From Uranotaenia lowii (Eukaryota; Arthropoda; Insecta; Diptera; Culicidae), in the NCBI RefSeq assembly GCF_029784155.1, contig NC_073692.1, positions 373,182,813 through 373,246,812 of the forward strand: a stretch of DNA of 64,000 nucleotides. The letters run 5' to 3'. The notes below the pieces were generated by a model. It was given only the letters and a program-made list of their open reading frames with translations. It was not told the origin of the DNA and did not search any database. Made by a program: the position numbers and the translations under genes. How positions within the stretch are numbered: the first letter of the stretch is position 1; each line of letters begins with the position of its first letter. Of the stretch, positions 11,871-24,900 are shown piece after piece.

Positions 11871-13589
11871 CCTAGGTCCACCATTCAAAGTATCTTATAT
11901 GTTTGTACCTCTTTTGAGCGCTCGAATTTCCTGTAGTTCATTACGGATCTTTGTATTACCTGGCTTGCGCATCTTCCAAGTCCGGGTACTCTAACTAACA
12001 GAGGAATGTCTAAAGTTCACCTCATTGCAGGATCGCCAATGACGAGTCTACTCTAGACTGCCACATAAATAGTCTCACCGAAAACTGTGTTTACGATTAC
12101 TATCATGGAATAAGATGGTACATGGCACATACATTCCTTAGGATACCACACTCGCCGAAAATGCTAATATGATCTATCGCTCCTTTTCGGTCCAGCTACT
12201 TATACCACTGGCCAAGCTGCTGCTGGAACAAAAAAAAACAAACATAATCAAGTTCTGAAGCAGAAGCTTGTTCATGCAGAAGACGAATTCCAACTATTCA
12301 AAGCGTATAGTCATTGGTTGAGCTTTCTCTTGCTGGTAAAACTGAGATTCAAAGTGATTCTAAGGAAACCGAAACTAAGAGAACTGCTTTTGGTTTAAAA
12401 AAGGCTCCAGCCGTTTTTCAACGTACGATGGATTTTCCTTTGCACTTTTTTTTGTATTGATTCATCAGCTTAACACAGCTTTTAAGTAATCTTTAAATCC
12501 CTCCAGATTTTTCAAGCATTGACTTTATTTGTTTCTTCATCAATTTCTCTATAAACATCCTTCCACCCATCAAGAGAACATTCCGAAACATGTTCACCAG
12601 CCGGAATGGAGAAAAATTTAATTTACGGCTGGAATTCGTGGTCCGAGAAATTGTAATCGCCCAAAGCAATTCCGCCGACAATGCGATGATTTTCATCGCT
12701 CAACTGTCTACCAGTTTGACTGGTGGACTGTCTAACCGACTGAATGACTGACTGCCATTGGCAGTGGTGAACTGGGAATGTTTGAAATTTTGACCAAATA
12801 ATCATGGCGGCGACGTGGCAGGGTCAGGAAGAAGGATGTTTTGATATAAAAAAGGAAAAAGTCTCGTTTGATAGACTTCTCAACTTGGGGCAGCTCAAGA
12901 TTTTCCGGGGCCGAATTATGTCGAGTCCAATCCAACAACCATGGAGGGAAAAGAAATGAAACACGATCGGAATGCGTCATAAAGATGTTGTTAAAATGGT
13001 TCATTTTAGGCCCCCGGGCTTGCCGAGACAAATTCCGAGGCATTATATTGAAATGTCATTAAGTTGATTCATTTCGGAAGATTTCCTCACCATTCTCGGA
13101 AGCTTTCGTGCATCTTCCGAAATGTTGTTTGGTTTTACTACTTCCAATTGGAGATTTGCCTTCTCCTCTGATTTTCTTTAGCTTCAACTAAGTCAGTTTA
13201 TGTTATAAACTTACTCCCAAGCCTAAAATACTGCCATTGAAAAATGTGGGTATTAGGAACCACTTTCAGACAGTTTACATCGAATTTCACTGGTACAAAA
13301 AGACAAATTGGATCTAGGATAATCTTCGAGGGTCATTAGAATTTAATCTGCGCTGTTTTTATTTCCTAGAAAGCTTCGAACGCTTCCTGGTGGATGGAGC
13401 ACGCAACTGGAAGATAATGAAAAAGTCCTAATCCCTCATCATCATCAATCCAGCTTCTAAATTTGAGCCATCTTGTAACAACACGCTTTGGATTTGGAGG
13501 GTTTGGCGGGAATGGGAATAATTGAGTCCCTAATCGGGCGGAAAATTGCAAGAAAAGCGGTTTAAGTTTGCATAAAGAAAGGCGATTTT
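11871..13589. other. Unique DNA with no gene recognised
   Basis: Apart from the short retroelement relic at about 12315-12450, I see nothing identifiable. ORFs of 60-100 codons at 12490-13060 overlap on both strands without coding-like character. From about 13570 the sequence becomes T-rich and grades into the satellite. Confidence 0.4.
12327..12450 (+). pseudogene. Ty3/gypsy-like reverse transcriptase relic
   Basis: A short translated stretch reads LAGKTEIQSDSKETETKRTA followed by FGLKKAPAVFQRTMD. The GLKNAPATFQRxMD motif and the upstream K-TAF spacing are hallmarks of Ty3/gypsy-type RT palm domains, here shortened between the two motifs. The upstream and downstream domains are not visible. 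This is a fragment only, identified from one motif. Confidence 0.45.
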
Positions 13590-13768
13590 GTTTTAATTTT
13601 TGTATTTAATTTAATTTTTGAATTTTTTTGAATTTATGTTAATTATGTTATTTATGTAATTATTGTGATTTTTGCACTTTTGGAATATTTGAATTTTTAA
13701 TTTTTGAAAATTTTGTAATTTTTATAATTTTTTAAATTTTTGTCATATTTTATATTTTTGTTAATTTT
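13590..13768 (+). repeat. Degenerate T-rich left edge of the satellite
   Basis: Irregular TTTTTGTATTTAATTT-like units of varying length grade from unique DNA into the ordered array. Such a decayed edge is expected where unequal exchange no longer homogenises the repeat. Confidence 0.7.
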
Positions 13769-14548
13769 GTAATTTTTGTAATTTTTGTAATTTTTGTAAT
13801 TTTTGTAATTTTTGTAATTTTTGTAATTTTTGGAAAATTTTTGTAATTTTTGTAATTTTTGTAATTTTTGTAATTTTTGTAATTTTAGTAATTTTTGTAA
13901 TTTTTGTAATTTTTGTAATTTTTGTAATTTTTGTAATTTTTGTAATTTTTGTAATTTTTGTAATTTTTGTCATTTTTGTCATTTTTGTCATCTTTGTCAT
14001 TTTTGTCTTTTTTGTCATTTTTGTCATTTTTGTAATTTTTGTACTTTTTGTACTTTTTGTAATTTTTGTAATTTTGGTAATTTTTGTAATTTTTTTAATT
14101 TTGAAATTTTTGTATTTTTTTAAAATTTGGAATTTTTATAATTTTTGTTATTTTTGGCATTTTTGTTAGTTTTGTCATTTTTGTAATTTTTGTAATTTTT
14201 GTAATTTTTGTAATTTTTGTAATTTTTGTCATTTTTGTAATTTTTGTAATTTTTGTAATTTTTGTAATTTTTGTAATTTTTGTAATTTTTGTAATTTTTG
14301 TAATTTTTGTAATTTTTGTAATTTTTGTAATTTTTGTAATTTTTGTAATTTTTGTAATTTTTGTAATTTTTGTAATTTTTGTAATTTTTGTAATTTTTGT
14401 AATTTTTGTAATTTTTGTCATTTTTGTAATTTTCGTGATTATTGTCATTTTTGTTATTTTTGTAGTTTTTGTAATTTTTGTCATTTTTTTTAAAGTTTTG
14501 TACTTTATGTTATTTTTGTTATTTAATTTTTGTAATTTTAATAATTTT
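13769..14548 (+). repeat. Satellite domain 1: GTAATTTTT 9-bp units
   Basis: The predominant unit is GTAATTTTT, with interspersed GTCATTTTT, GTACTTTTT and other variants (for example 13970-14060) and a disordered patch at 14095-14165. The last 100 bp (14430-14548) is again irregular. The long ORFs on both strands (FCN and ITK repeats) exist only because 9 is a multiple of 3. Confidence 0.95.
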
Positions 14549-15984
14549 GTAAATTTTATAAATTTTGTAAATTTTGTAAATTTTGTAATTTTTGTAAATT
14601 TTGTAAATTTTGTAAATTTTGTAAATTTTGTAAATTTTGTAAATTTTGTAAATTTTGTAAATTTTGTAAATTTTGTAAATTTTGTAAATTTTGTAAATTT
14701 TGTAAATTTTGTAAATTTTGTAAATTTTGTAAATTTTGTAAATTTTGTAAATTTTGTAAATTTTGTAAATTTTGTAAATTTTGTAAATTTTGTAAATTTT
14801 GTAAATTTTGTAAATTTTGTAAATTTTGTAAATTTTGTAAATTTTGTAAATTTTGTAAATTTTGTAAATTTTGTAAATTTTGTAAATTTTGTAAATTTTG
14901 TAAATTTTGTAAATTTTGTAAATTTTGTAAATTTTGTAAATTTTGTAAATTTTGTAAATTTTGTAAATTTTGTAAATTTTGTAAATTTTGTAAATTTTGT
15001 AAATTTTGTAAATTTTGTAAATTTTGTAAATTTTGTAAATTTTGTAAATTTTGTAAATTTTGTAAATTTTGTAAATTTTGTAAATTTTGTAAATTTTGTA
15101 AATTTTGTAAATTTTGTAAATTTTGTAAATTTTGTAAATTTTGTAAATTTTGTAAATTTTGTAAATTTTGTAAATTTTGTAAATTTTGTAAATTTTGTAA
15201 ATTTTGTAAATTTTGTAAATTTTGTAAATTTTGTAAATTTTGTAAATTTTGTAAATTTTGTAAATTTTGTAAATTTTGTAAATTTTGTAAATTTTGTAAA
15301 TTTTGTAAATTTTGTAAATTTTGTAAATTTTGTAAATTTTGTAAATTTTGTAAATTTTGTAAATTTTGTAAATTTTGTAAATTTTGTAAATTTTGTAAAT
15401 TTTGTAAATTTTGTAAATTTTGTAAATTTTGTAAATTTTGTAAATTTTGTAAATTTTGTAAATTTTGTAAATTTTGTAAATTTTGTAAATTTTGTAAATT
15501 TTGTAAATTTTGTAAATTTTGTAAATTTTGTAAATTTTGTAAATTTTGTAAATTTTGTGAATTTTGTAAATTTTGTAAATTTTGTAAATTTTGTAAATTT
15601 TGTAAATTTTGTAAATTTTGTAAATTTTGTAAATTTTGTAAATTTTGTAAATTTGTAAATTTTGTAAATTTTGTAAATTTTGTAATTTTGTAAATTTTGT
15701 AAATTTTGTAAATTTTGTAATTTTGTAAATTTTGTAAATTTTGTAAATTTTGTAAATTTTGTAATTTGTAAATTTTGTAATTTTGTAAATTTTGTAAATT
15801 TTGTAAATTTTGTAAATTTTGTAAATTTTGTAAATTTTGTAAATTTTGTAAATTTTGTAAATTTTGTAAATTTTGTAAATTTTGTAAATTTTGTAAATTT
15901 TGTAAATTTTGTAAATTTTGTAAATTTTGTAAATTTTATAAATTTTGTAAATTTTGTAAATTTTGTAAAATGTGTAAATTTTTT
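14549..15984 (+). repeat. Satellite domain 2: GTAAATTTT 9-bp units
   Basis: About 158 nearly identical units of GTAAATTTT occupy roughly 1.4 kb, with almost no variation for the first 1.1 kb (one GTGAATTTT near 15558). Near the right side there are several 8-bp and 7-bp units (15650-15785). The 407-codon ORF that spans it (FVN repeat) is an artefact of the period. Confidence 0.95.
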
Positions 15985-18900
15985 GTCATTTTTGTCATTT
16001 TTGTCATTTTTGTCATTTTTGTCATTTTTGTCATTATGTCATTTTGTCATTTTTGTCATTTTTGTCATTTTTGTCATTTTGTCATTTTTGTCATTTTTGT
16101 CATTTTTGTCATTTTTGTCATTTTTGTCATTTTTGTCATTTTTGTCATTTTTGTCATTTTTGTCATTTTTGTCATTTTTGTCATTTTTGTCATTTTTGTC
16201 ATTTTGTCATTTTTGTAATTTTTGTCATTTTGTCATTTTCTGTCATTTTTGTCATTTTTGTCATTTTTGTCATTTTTGTCATTTTTGTCATTTTTGTCAT
16301 TTTTGTCATTTTTGTCATTTTTGTCATTTTTGTCATTTTTGTCATTTTTGTCATTTTTGTCATTTTTGTCATTTTTGTCATTTTTGTCATTTTTGTCATT
16401 TTTGTCATTTTTGTCATTTTTGTCATTTTTTGTCATTTTTGTCATTTTTGTCATTTTTTGTCATTTTTGTCATTTTTGTCATTTTTGTCATTTTTGTCAT
16501 TTTTGTCATTTTTGTCATTTTTGTCATTTTTGTCATTTTTTGTCATTTTTGTCATTTTTGTCATTTTTGTCATTTTTGTCATTTTTGTAATTTTTGTAAT
16601 TTTTGTAATTTTGTAATTTTTGTCATTTTTGTCATTTTTGTCATTTTTGTCATTTTTGTCATTTTTGTCATTTTTGTCATTTTTGTCATTTTTGTCATTT
16701 TTGTCATTTTTGTCATTTTTGTCATTTTTGTCATTTTTGTCATTTTTGTCATTTTTGTCATTTTTGTCATTTTTTGTCATTTTTGTCATTTTTGTCATTT
16801 TTGTCATTTTTGTCATTTTGTCATTTTTGTCATTTTTGTAATTTTTGTCATTTTTGTCATTTTGTCATTTTTGTCATTTTTGTCATTTTTGTCATTTTTG
16901 TCATTTTTGTCATTTTTGTCATTTTTGTCATTTTGTCATTTTTGTCATTTTTGTCATTTTTGTCATTTTTGTCATTTTTGTCATTTTTGTAATTTTTGTA
17001 ATTTTTGTAATTTTTGTAATTTTGTAATTTTGTAATTTTTAGTCATTTTTGTCATTTTTGTCATTTTTGTCATTTTTGTCATTTTGTCATTTTTGTCATT
17101 TTTGTCATTTTTGTCATTTTTGTCATTGTTGTCATTTTTGTCATTTTTGTCATTTTTGTCATTTTTGTCATTTTTGTCATTTTTGTCATTTTTGTCATTT
17201 TTGTCATTTTTGTCATTTTTGTCATTTTTGTCATTTTTGTCATTTTTGTCATTTTTGTCATTTTTGTCATTTTTGTCATTTTTGTCATTTTTGTCATTTT
17301 TGTCATTTTTGTCATTTTTGTCATTTTGTCATTTTTGTCATTTTTGTCATTTTTGTCATTTTTGTCATTTTTGTCATTTTTGTAATTTTTGTCATTTTTG
17401 TAATTTTTGTAATTTTTGTAATTTTTGTAATTTTTGTCATTTTTGTCATTTTTGTCATTTTTGTCATTTTTGTCATTTTTGTCATTTTTGTCATTTTTGT
17501 CATTTTTGTCATTTTTGTCATTTTTGTCATTTTTGTCATTTTTGTCATTTTTGTCATTTTTGTCATTTTTGTCATTTTTGTCATTTTTGTCATTTTTGTC
17601 ATTTTGTCATTTTTGTCATTTTTGTCATTTTTGTCATTTTTGTCATTTTTGTCATTTTTGTCATTTTTGTCATTTTTGTCATTTTTGTCATTTTTGTCAT
17701 TTTTGTCATTTTTGTCATTTTTGTCATTTTTGTCATTTTGTCATTTTTGTCATTTTTGTCATTTTTGTCATTTTTGTCATTTTTGTCATTTTTGTCATTT
17801 TTGTCATTTTTGTCATTTTTGTCATTTTTGTCATTTTTGTCATTTTTGTCATTTTGTCATTTTTGTCATTTTTTGTCATTTTTGTCATTTTTGTCATTTT
17901 TGTCATTTTTGTCATTTTTGTCATTTTGTCATTTTTGTCATTTTTTGTCATTTTTGTCATTTTTGTCATTTTTGTCATTTTTGTCATTTTTGTCATTTTG
18001 TCATTTTTGTCATTTTTGTCATTTTTGTCATTTTTGTCATTTTTGTCATTTTTGTCATTTTTGTAATTTTTGTAATTTTTGTAATTTTTGTAATTTTTTG
18101 TCATTTTTGTCATTTTTTGTCATTTTTGTCATTTTTGTCATTTTTGTCATTTTTGTCATTTTTGTCATTTTTGTCATTTTTGTCATTTTTGTCATTTTTG
18201 TCATTTTTGTCATTTTGTCATTTTGTCATTTTTGTCATTTTTGTCATTTTGTCATTTTTGTCATTTTTGTCATTTTTGTCATTTTTGTCATTTTTGTCAT
18301 TTTTGTCATTTTTGTTTTTGTCATTTTTGTCATTTTTGTCATTTTTGTCATTTTTGTCATTTTTGTCATTTTTGTCATTTTTGTCATTTTTGTCATTTTT
18401 GTCATTTTTGTCATTTTTGTCATTTTTGTCATTTTTGTCATTTTTGTCATTTTTGTCATTTTTGTCATTTTTTGTCATTTTGTATTTGTCATTTTTGTCA
18501 TTTTTGTCATTTTTGTCATTTTTGTCATTTTTGTCATTTTTGTCATTTTTGTCATTTTTGTCATTTTTGTCATTTTTGTCATTTTTGTCATTTTTGTCAT
18601 TTTGTCATTTTTGTCATTTTTGTCATTTTTGTCATTTTTGTCATTTTTGTCATTTTTGTCATTTTTGTCATTTTTGTCATTTTTGTCATTTTTGTCATTT
18701 TTGTCATTTTTGTCATTTTTGTCATTTTTGTCATTTTGTATTTTTGTCATTTTTGTCATTTTTGTCATTTTTGTCATTTTTGTCATTTTTGTCATTTTTG
18801 TCATTTTTGTCATTTTTGTCATTTTTGTCATTTTTGTCATTTTTGTCATTTTTGTCATTTTTGTCATTTTTGTCATTTTTGTCATTTTTGTCATTGTCAT

Positions 18901-21900
18901 TTTTGTCATTTTTGTCATTTTTGTCATTTTTGTCATTTTTGTCATTTTTGTCATTTTTGTCATTTTTGTCATTTTTGTCATTTTGTCATTTTTGTCATTT
19001 TGTCATTTTTGTCATTTTTGTCATTTTGTCATTTTTGTCATTTTTGTCATTTTTGTCATTTTTGTCATTTTTGTCATTTTTGTCATTTTTGTCATTTTTG
19101 TCATTTTTGTCATTTTTGTCATTTTTGTCATTTTTGTCATTTTTGTCATTTTTGTCATTTTTGTCATTTTTGTCATTTTGTCATTTTTGTCATTTTTGTC
19201 ATTTTTGTCATTTTGTCATTTTTGTCATTTTTGTCATTTTTGTCATTTTTGTCATTTTTGTCATTTTTGTCATTTTTGTCATTTTTGTCATTTTTGTCAT
19301 TTTTGTCATTTTTGTCATTTTTGTCATTTTTGTCATTTTTGTCATTTTTGTCATTTTTTGTCATTTTTGTCATTTTTGTCATTTTTGTCATTTTTGTCAT
19401 TTTTGTCATTTTTGTCATTTTTGTCATTTTTGTCATTTTTGTCATTTTTGTCATTTTTGTCATTTTTGTCATTTTTGTCATTTTTGTCATTTTTGTCATT
19501 TTGTCATTTTTGTCATTTTTGTCATTTTTGTCATTTTTGTCATTTTTGTCATTTTGTCTTTTTGTCATTTTTGTCATTTTTGTCATTTTTGTCATTTTTG
19601 TCATTTTTGTCATTTTTGTCATTTTTGTCATTTTTGTCATTTTTGTCATTTTTGTCATTTTGTCATTTTTGTCATTTTTGTCATTTTTGTCATTTTTGTC
19701 ATTTTTGTCATTTTTGTCATTTTTGTCATTTTTGTCATTTTGTCATTTTTGTCATTTTTGTCATTTTGTCATTTTTGTCATTTTTGTCATTTTTGTCATT
19801 TTTGTCATTTTTGTCATTTTTGTCATTTTTGTCATTTTTGTCATTTTTGTCATTTTTGTCATTTTTGTCATTTTTGTCATTTTTGTCATTTTTGTCATTT
19901 TTGTCATTTTTGTCATTTTTGTCATTTTGTCATTTTTGTCATTTTTGTCATTTTTGTCATTTTTGTCATTTTGTCATTTTTGTCATTTTTGTCATTTTTG
20001 TCATTTTTGTCATTTTTGTCATTTTTGTCATTTTTGTCCATTTTTGTCATTTTTGTCATTTTTGTCATTTTTGTCATTTTTGTCATTTTTGTCATTTTTG
20101 TCATTTTTGTCATTTTTGTCATTTTTGTCATTTTTGTCATTTTTGTCATTTTTGTCATTTTTGTCATTTTTGTCATTTTTGTCATTTTTGTCATTTTTGT
20201 CATTTTTGTCATTTTTGTCATTTTTTGTCATTTTTGTCATTTTTGTCATTTTTGTCATTTTTGTCATTTTTGTCATTTTTGTCATTTTTGTCATTTTGTC
20301 ATTTTTGTCATTTTTGTCATTTTTGTCATTTTTGTCATTTTTGTCATTTTTGTCATTTTGTCATTTTTGTCATTTTTGTCATTTTTGTCATTTTTGTCAT
20401 TTTTGTCATTTTTGTCATTTTTGTCATTTTTGTCATTTTGTCATTTTTGTCATTTTTGTCATTTTTGTCATTTTTGTCATTTTTGTCATTTTTGTCATTT
20501 TTGTCATTTTTGTCATTTTTGTCATTTTTGTCATTTTTGTCATTTTTGTCATTTTGTCATTTTGTCATTTTTGTCATTTTTGTCATTTTTGTCATTTTTG
20601 TCATTTTTGTCATTTTTGTCATTTTTGTCATTTTTGTCATTTTTGTCATTTTTGTCATTTTTGTCATTTTTGTCATTTTTGTCATTTTTGTCATTTTTGT
20701 CATTTTTGTCATTTTTGTCATTTTTGTCATTTTTGTCATTTTGTCATTTTGTCATTTTTGTCATTTTTGTCATTTTTGTCATTTTTGTCATTTTTGTCAT
20801 TTTTGTCATTTTTGTCATTTTTGTCATTTTTGTCATTTTTGTCATTTTTGTCATTTTTGTCATTTTTGTCATTTTTGTCATTTTTGTCATTTTTGTCATT
20901 TTTGTCATTTTTGTCATTTTTGTCATTTTTGTCATTTTTGTCATTTTTGTCATTTTTTGTCATTTTTGTCTTTTGTCATTTTTGTCATTTTTGTCATTTT
21001 TGTCATTTTTGTCATTTTTGTCATTTTGTCATTTTTGTCATTTTTGTCATTTTTGTCATTTTTGTCATTTTTGTCATTTTTGTCATTTTTGTCATTTTTG
21101 TCATTTTTGTCATTTTTGTCATTTTTGTCATTTTTGTCATTTTGTCATTTTTGTCATTTTTGTCATTTTTGTCATTTTTGTCATTTTTGTCATTTTTGTC
21201 ATTTTTGTCATTTTTGTCATTTTTGTCATTTTTGTCATTTTTGTCATTTTGTCATTTTTGTCATTTTTGTCATTTTTGTCATTTTTGTCATTTTTGTCAT
21301 TTTTGTCATTTTTGTCATTTTTGTCATTTTTGTGTCATTTTTGTCATTTTTGTCATTTTTGTCATTTTTGTCATTTTTGTCATTTTTGTCATTTTTGTCA
21401 TTTTTGTCATTTTTGTCATTTTTGTCATTTTTGTCATTTTTGTCATTTTTGTCATTTTTGTCATTTTTGTCATTTTTGTCATTTTGTCATTTTTGTCATT
21501 TTGTCATTTTTGTCATTTTTGTCATTTTTGTCATTTTTTTGTCATTTTTGTCATTTTTGTCATTTTTGTCATTTTTTGTCATTTTTGTCATTTTTGTCAT
21601 TTTTGTCATTTTTGTCATTTTTGTCANNNNNNNNNNNNNNNNNNNNNNNNNNNNNNNNNNNNNNNNNNNNNNNNNNNNNNNNNNNNNNNNNNNNNNNNNN
21701 NNNNNNNNNNNNNNNNNNNNNNNNNNNNNNNNNNNNNNNNNNNNNNNNNNNNNNNNNNNNNNNNNNNNNNNNNNNNNNNNNNNNNNNNNNNNNNNNNNNN
21801 NNNNNNNNNNNNNNNNNNNNNNNNNNNNNNNNNNNNNNNNNNNNNNNNNNNNNNNNNNNNNNNNNNNNNNNNNNNNNNNNNNNNNNNNNNNNNNNNNNNN

Positions 21901-24900
21901 NNNNNNNNNNNNNNNNNNNNNNNNNNNNNNNNNNNNNNNNNNNNNNNNNNNNNNNNNNNNNNNNNNNNNNNNNNNNNNNNNNNNNNNNNNNNNNNNNNNN
22001 NNNNNNNNNNNNNNNNNNNNNNNNNNNNNNNNNNNNNNNNNNNNNNNNNNNNNNNNNNNNNNNNNNNNNNNNNNNNNNNNNNNNNNNNNNNNNNNNNNNN
22101 NNNNNNNNNNNNNNNNNNNNNNNNNNTTTTGTCATTTTTGTCATTTTTGTCATTTTTGTCATTTTTGTCATTTTTGTCATTTTTGTCATTTTTGTCATTT
22201 TTGTAATTTTTGTAATTTTTGTAATTTTTGTAATTTTTGTCATTTTTGTCATTTTTGTCATTTTTGTCATTTTTGTCATTTTTGTCATTTTTGTCATTTT
22301 TGTCATTTTTGTCATTTTTGTCATTTTTGTCATTTTTGTCATTTTTGTCATTTTGTCATTTTTGTCATTTTTGTCATTTTTGTCATTTTTGTCATTTTTG
22401 TCATTTTTGTCATTTTTGTCATTTTTGTCATTTTTGTCATTTTTGTCATTTTTGTCATTTTTGTCATTTTGTCATTTTTGTCATTTTTGTCATTTTTGTC
22501 ATTTTTGTCATTTTTGTCATTTTTGTCATTTTTGTCATTTTTGTCATTTTTGTCATTTTTGTCATTTTTGTCATTTTTGTCATTTTTGTCATTTTTGTCA
22601 TTTTTGTCATTTTTGTCATTTTTGTCATTTTTGTCATTTTTGTCATTTTGTCATTTTTGTCATTTTTGTCATTTTTGTCATTTTTGTCATTTTTGTCATT
22701 TTTGTCATTTTTGTCATTTTTGTCATTTTTGTCATTTTTGTCATTTTTGTCATTTTTGTCATTTTTGTCATTTTTGTCATTTTTGTCATTTTTGTCATTT
22801 TTGTCATTTTGTCATTTTTGTCATTTTTGTCATTTTTGTCATTTTTGTCATTTTTGTCATTTTGTCATTTTTGTCATTTTTGTCATTTTTGTCATTTTTG
22901 TCATTTTTGTCATTTTTGTCATTTTTGTCATTTTTGTCATTTTTGTCATTTTTGTCATTTTTGTCATTTTTGTCATTTTTGTCATTTTTGTCATTTTTGT
23001 CATTTTGTCATTTTTGTCATTTTTGTCATTTTTGTCATTTTTGTCATTTTTGTCATTTTTGTCATTTTTGTCATTTTTGTCATTTTTGTCATTTTTGTCA
23101 TTTTTGTCATTTTTGTCATTTTTGTCATTTTTGTCATTTTTGCCATTTTTGTCATTTTTGTCATTTTTGTCATTTTTGTCATTTTTGTCATTTTTGTCAT
23201 TTTTGTCATTTTTGTCATTTTTGTCATTTTTGTCATTTTTGTCATTTTGTCATTTTTGTCATTTTTGTCATTTTTGTCATTTTTGTTATTTTTGCCATTT
23301 GTGTCATTTTTGTCATTTTTGTCATTTTTGTCATTTTTGTCATTTTTGTCATTTTTGTCATTTTTGTCATTTTTGTCATTTTTGTCATTTTTGTCATTTT
23401 TGTCATTTTTGTCATTTTTGTCATTTTTGTCATTTTTGTCATTTTTGTCATTTTTGTCATTTTTGTCATTTTTGTCATTTTTGTCATTTTTGTCATTTTT
23501 GTCATTTTTGTCATTTTTGTCATTTTTGTCATTTTTGTCATTTTTGTCATTTTTGTCATTTTTGTCATTTTGTCATTTTTGTCATTTTTGTCATTTTTGT
23601 CATTTTTGTCATTTTTGTCATTTTTGTCATTTTTGTCATTTTTGTCATTTTTGTCATTTTGTCATTTTTGTCATTTTTGTCATTTTTGTCATTTTTGTCA
23701 TTTTTGTCATTTTTGTCATTTTTGTCATTTTTGTCATTTTTGTCATTTTTGTCATTTTTGTCATTTTTGTCATTTTTGTCATTTTTGTCATTTTTGTCAT
23801 TTTTGTCATTTTTGTCATTTTTGTCATTTTTGTCATTTTTGTCATTTTTGTCATTTTTGTCATTTTTGTCATTTTTGTCATTTTTGTCATTTTTGTCACT
23901 ATTGTCACTATTGTCATTTTTGTCATTTTTGTCATTTTTGTCATTTTGTCATTTTTGTCATTTTTGTCATTTTTGTCATTTTTGTCATTTTTGTCATTTT
24001 TGTCATTTTTGTCATTTTTGTCATTTTTGTCATTTTTGTCATTTTTGTCATTTTTGTCATTTTTGTCATTTTGTCATTTTTGTCATTTTTGTCATTTTTG
24101 TCATTTTTGTCATTTTTGTCATTTTTGTCATTTTTGTCATTTTGTCATTTTTGTCATTTTTGTCATTTTTGTCATTTTTGTCATTTTGTCACTTTTGTCA
24201 TTTTTGTCATTTTTGTCATTTTTGTCATTTTTGTCATTTTTGTCATTTTTTGTCATTTTTGTCATTTTTGTAATTTTTGTCATTTTTGTCATTTTTGCCA
24301 TTTTGTCATTTTTGTCATTTTTGTCATTTTTGTCATTTTTGTCATTTTTGTCATTTTTGTCATTTTTGTCATTTTTGTCATTTTTGTCATTTTTGTCATT
24401 TTTGTCATTTTTGTCATTTTTGTCATTTTTGTCATTTTTGTCATTTTTGTCATTTTTGTCATTTTTGTCATTTTTGTCATTTTGTCATTTTTGTCATTTT
24501 TGTCATTTTTGTCATTTTTGTCATTTTTGTCATTTTTGTCATTTTTGTCATTTTTGTCATTTTTGTCATTTTTGCATTTTGTCATTTTTGTCATTTTTGT
24601 CATTTTTGTCATTTTTGTCATTTTTGTCATTTTTGTCATTTTTGTCATTTTTGTCATTTTTGTCATTTTTGTCATTTTTGTCATTTTTGTCATTTTTGTC
24701 ATTTTTGTCATTTTTGTCATTTTTGTCATTTTTGTCATTTTTGTCATTTTTGTCATTTTTGTCATTTTGTCATTTTTGTCATTTTTGTCATTTTTGTCAT
24801 TTTTGTCATTTTTGTCATTTTTGTCATTTTTGTCATTTTTGTCATTTTGTCTTTTGTCATTTTTGTCATTTTTGTCATTTTTGTCATTTTTGTCATTTTT

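Noticed and set aside
14435..15658. 407-codon FVN-repeat ORF that looks like a low-complexity protein
   Set aside because: It is the GTAAATTTT array read in one frame, with no start context or flanking coding sequence.
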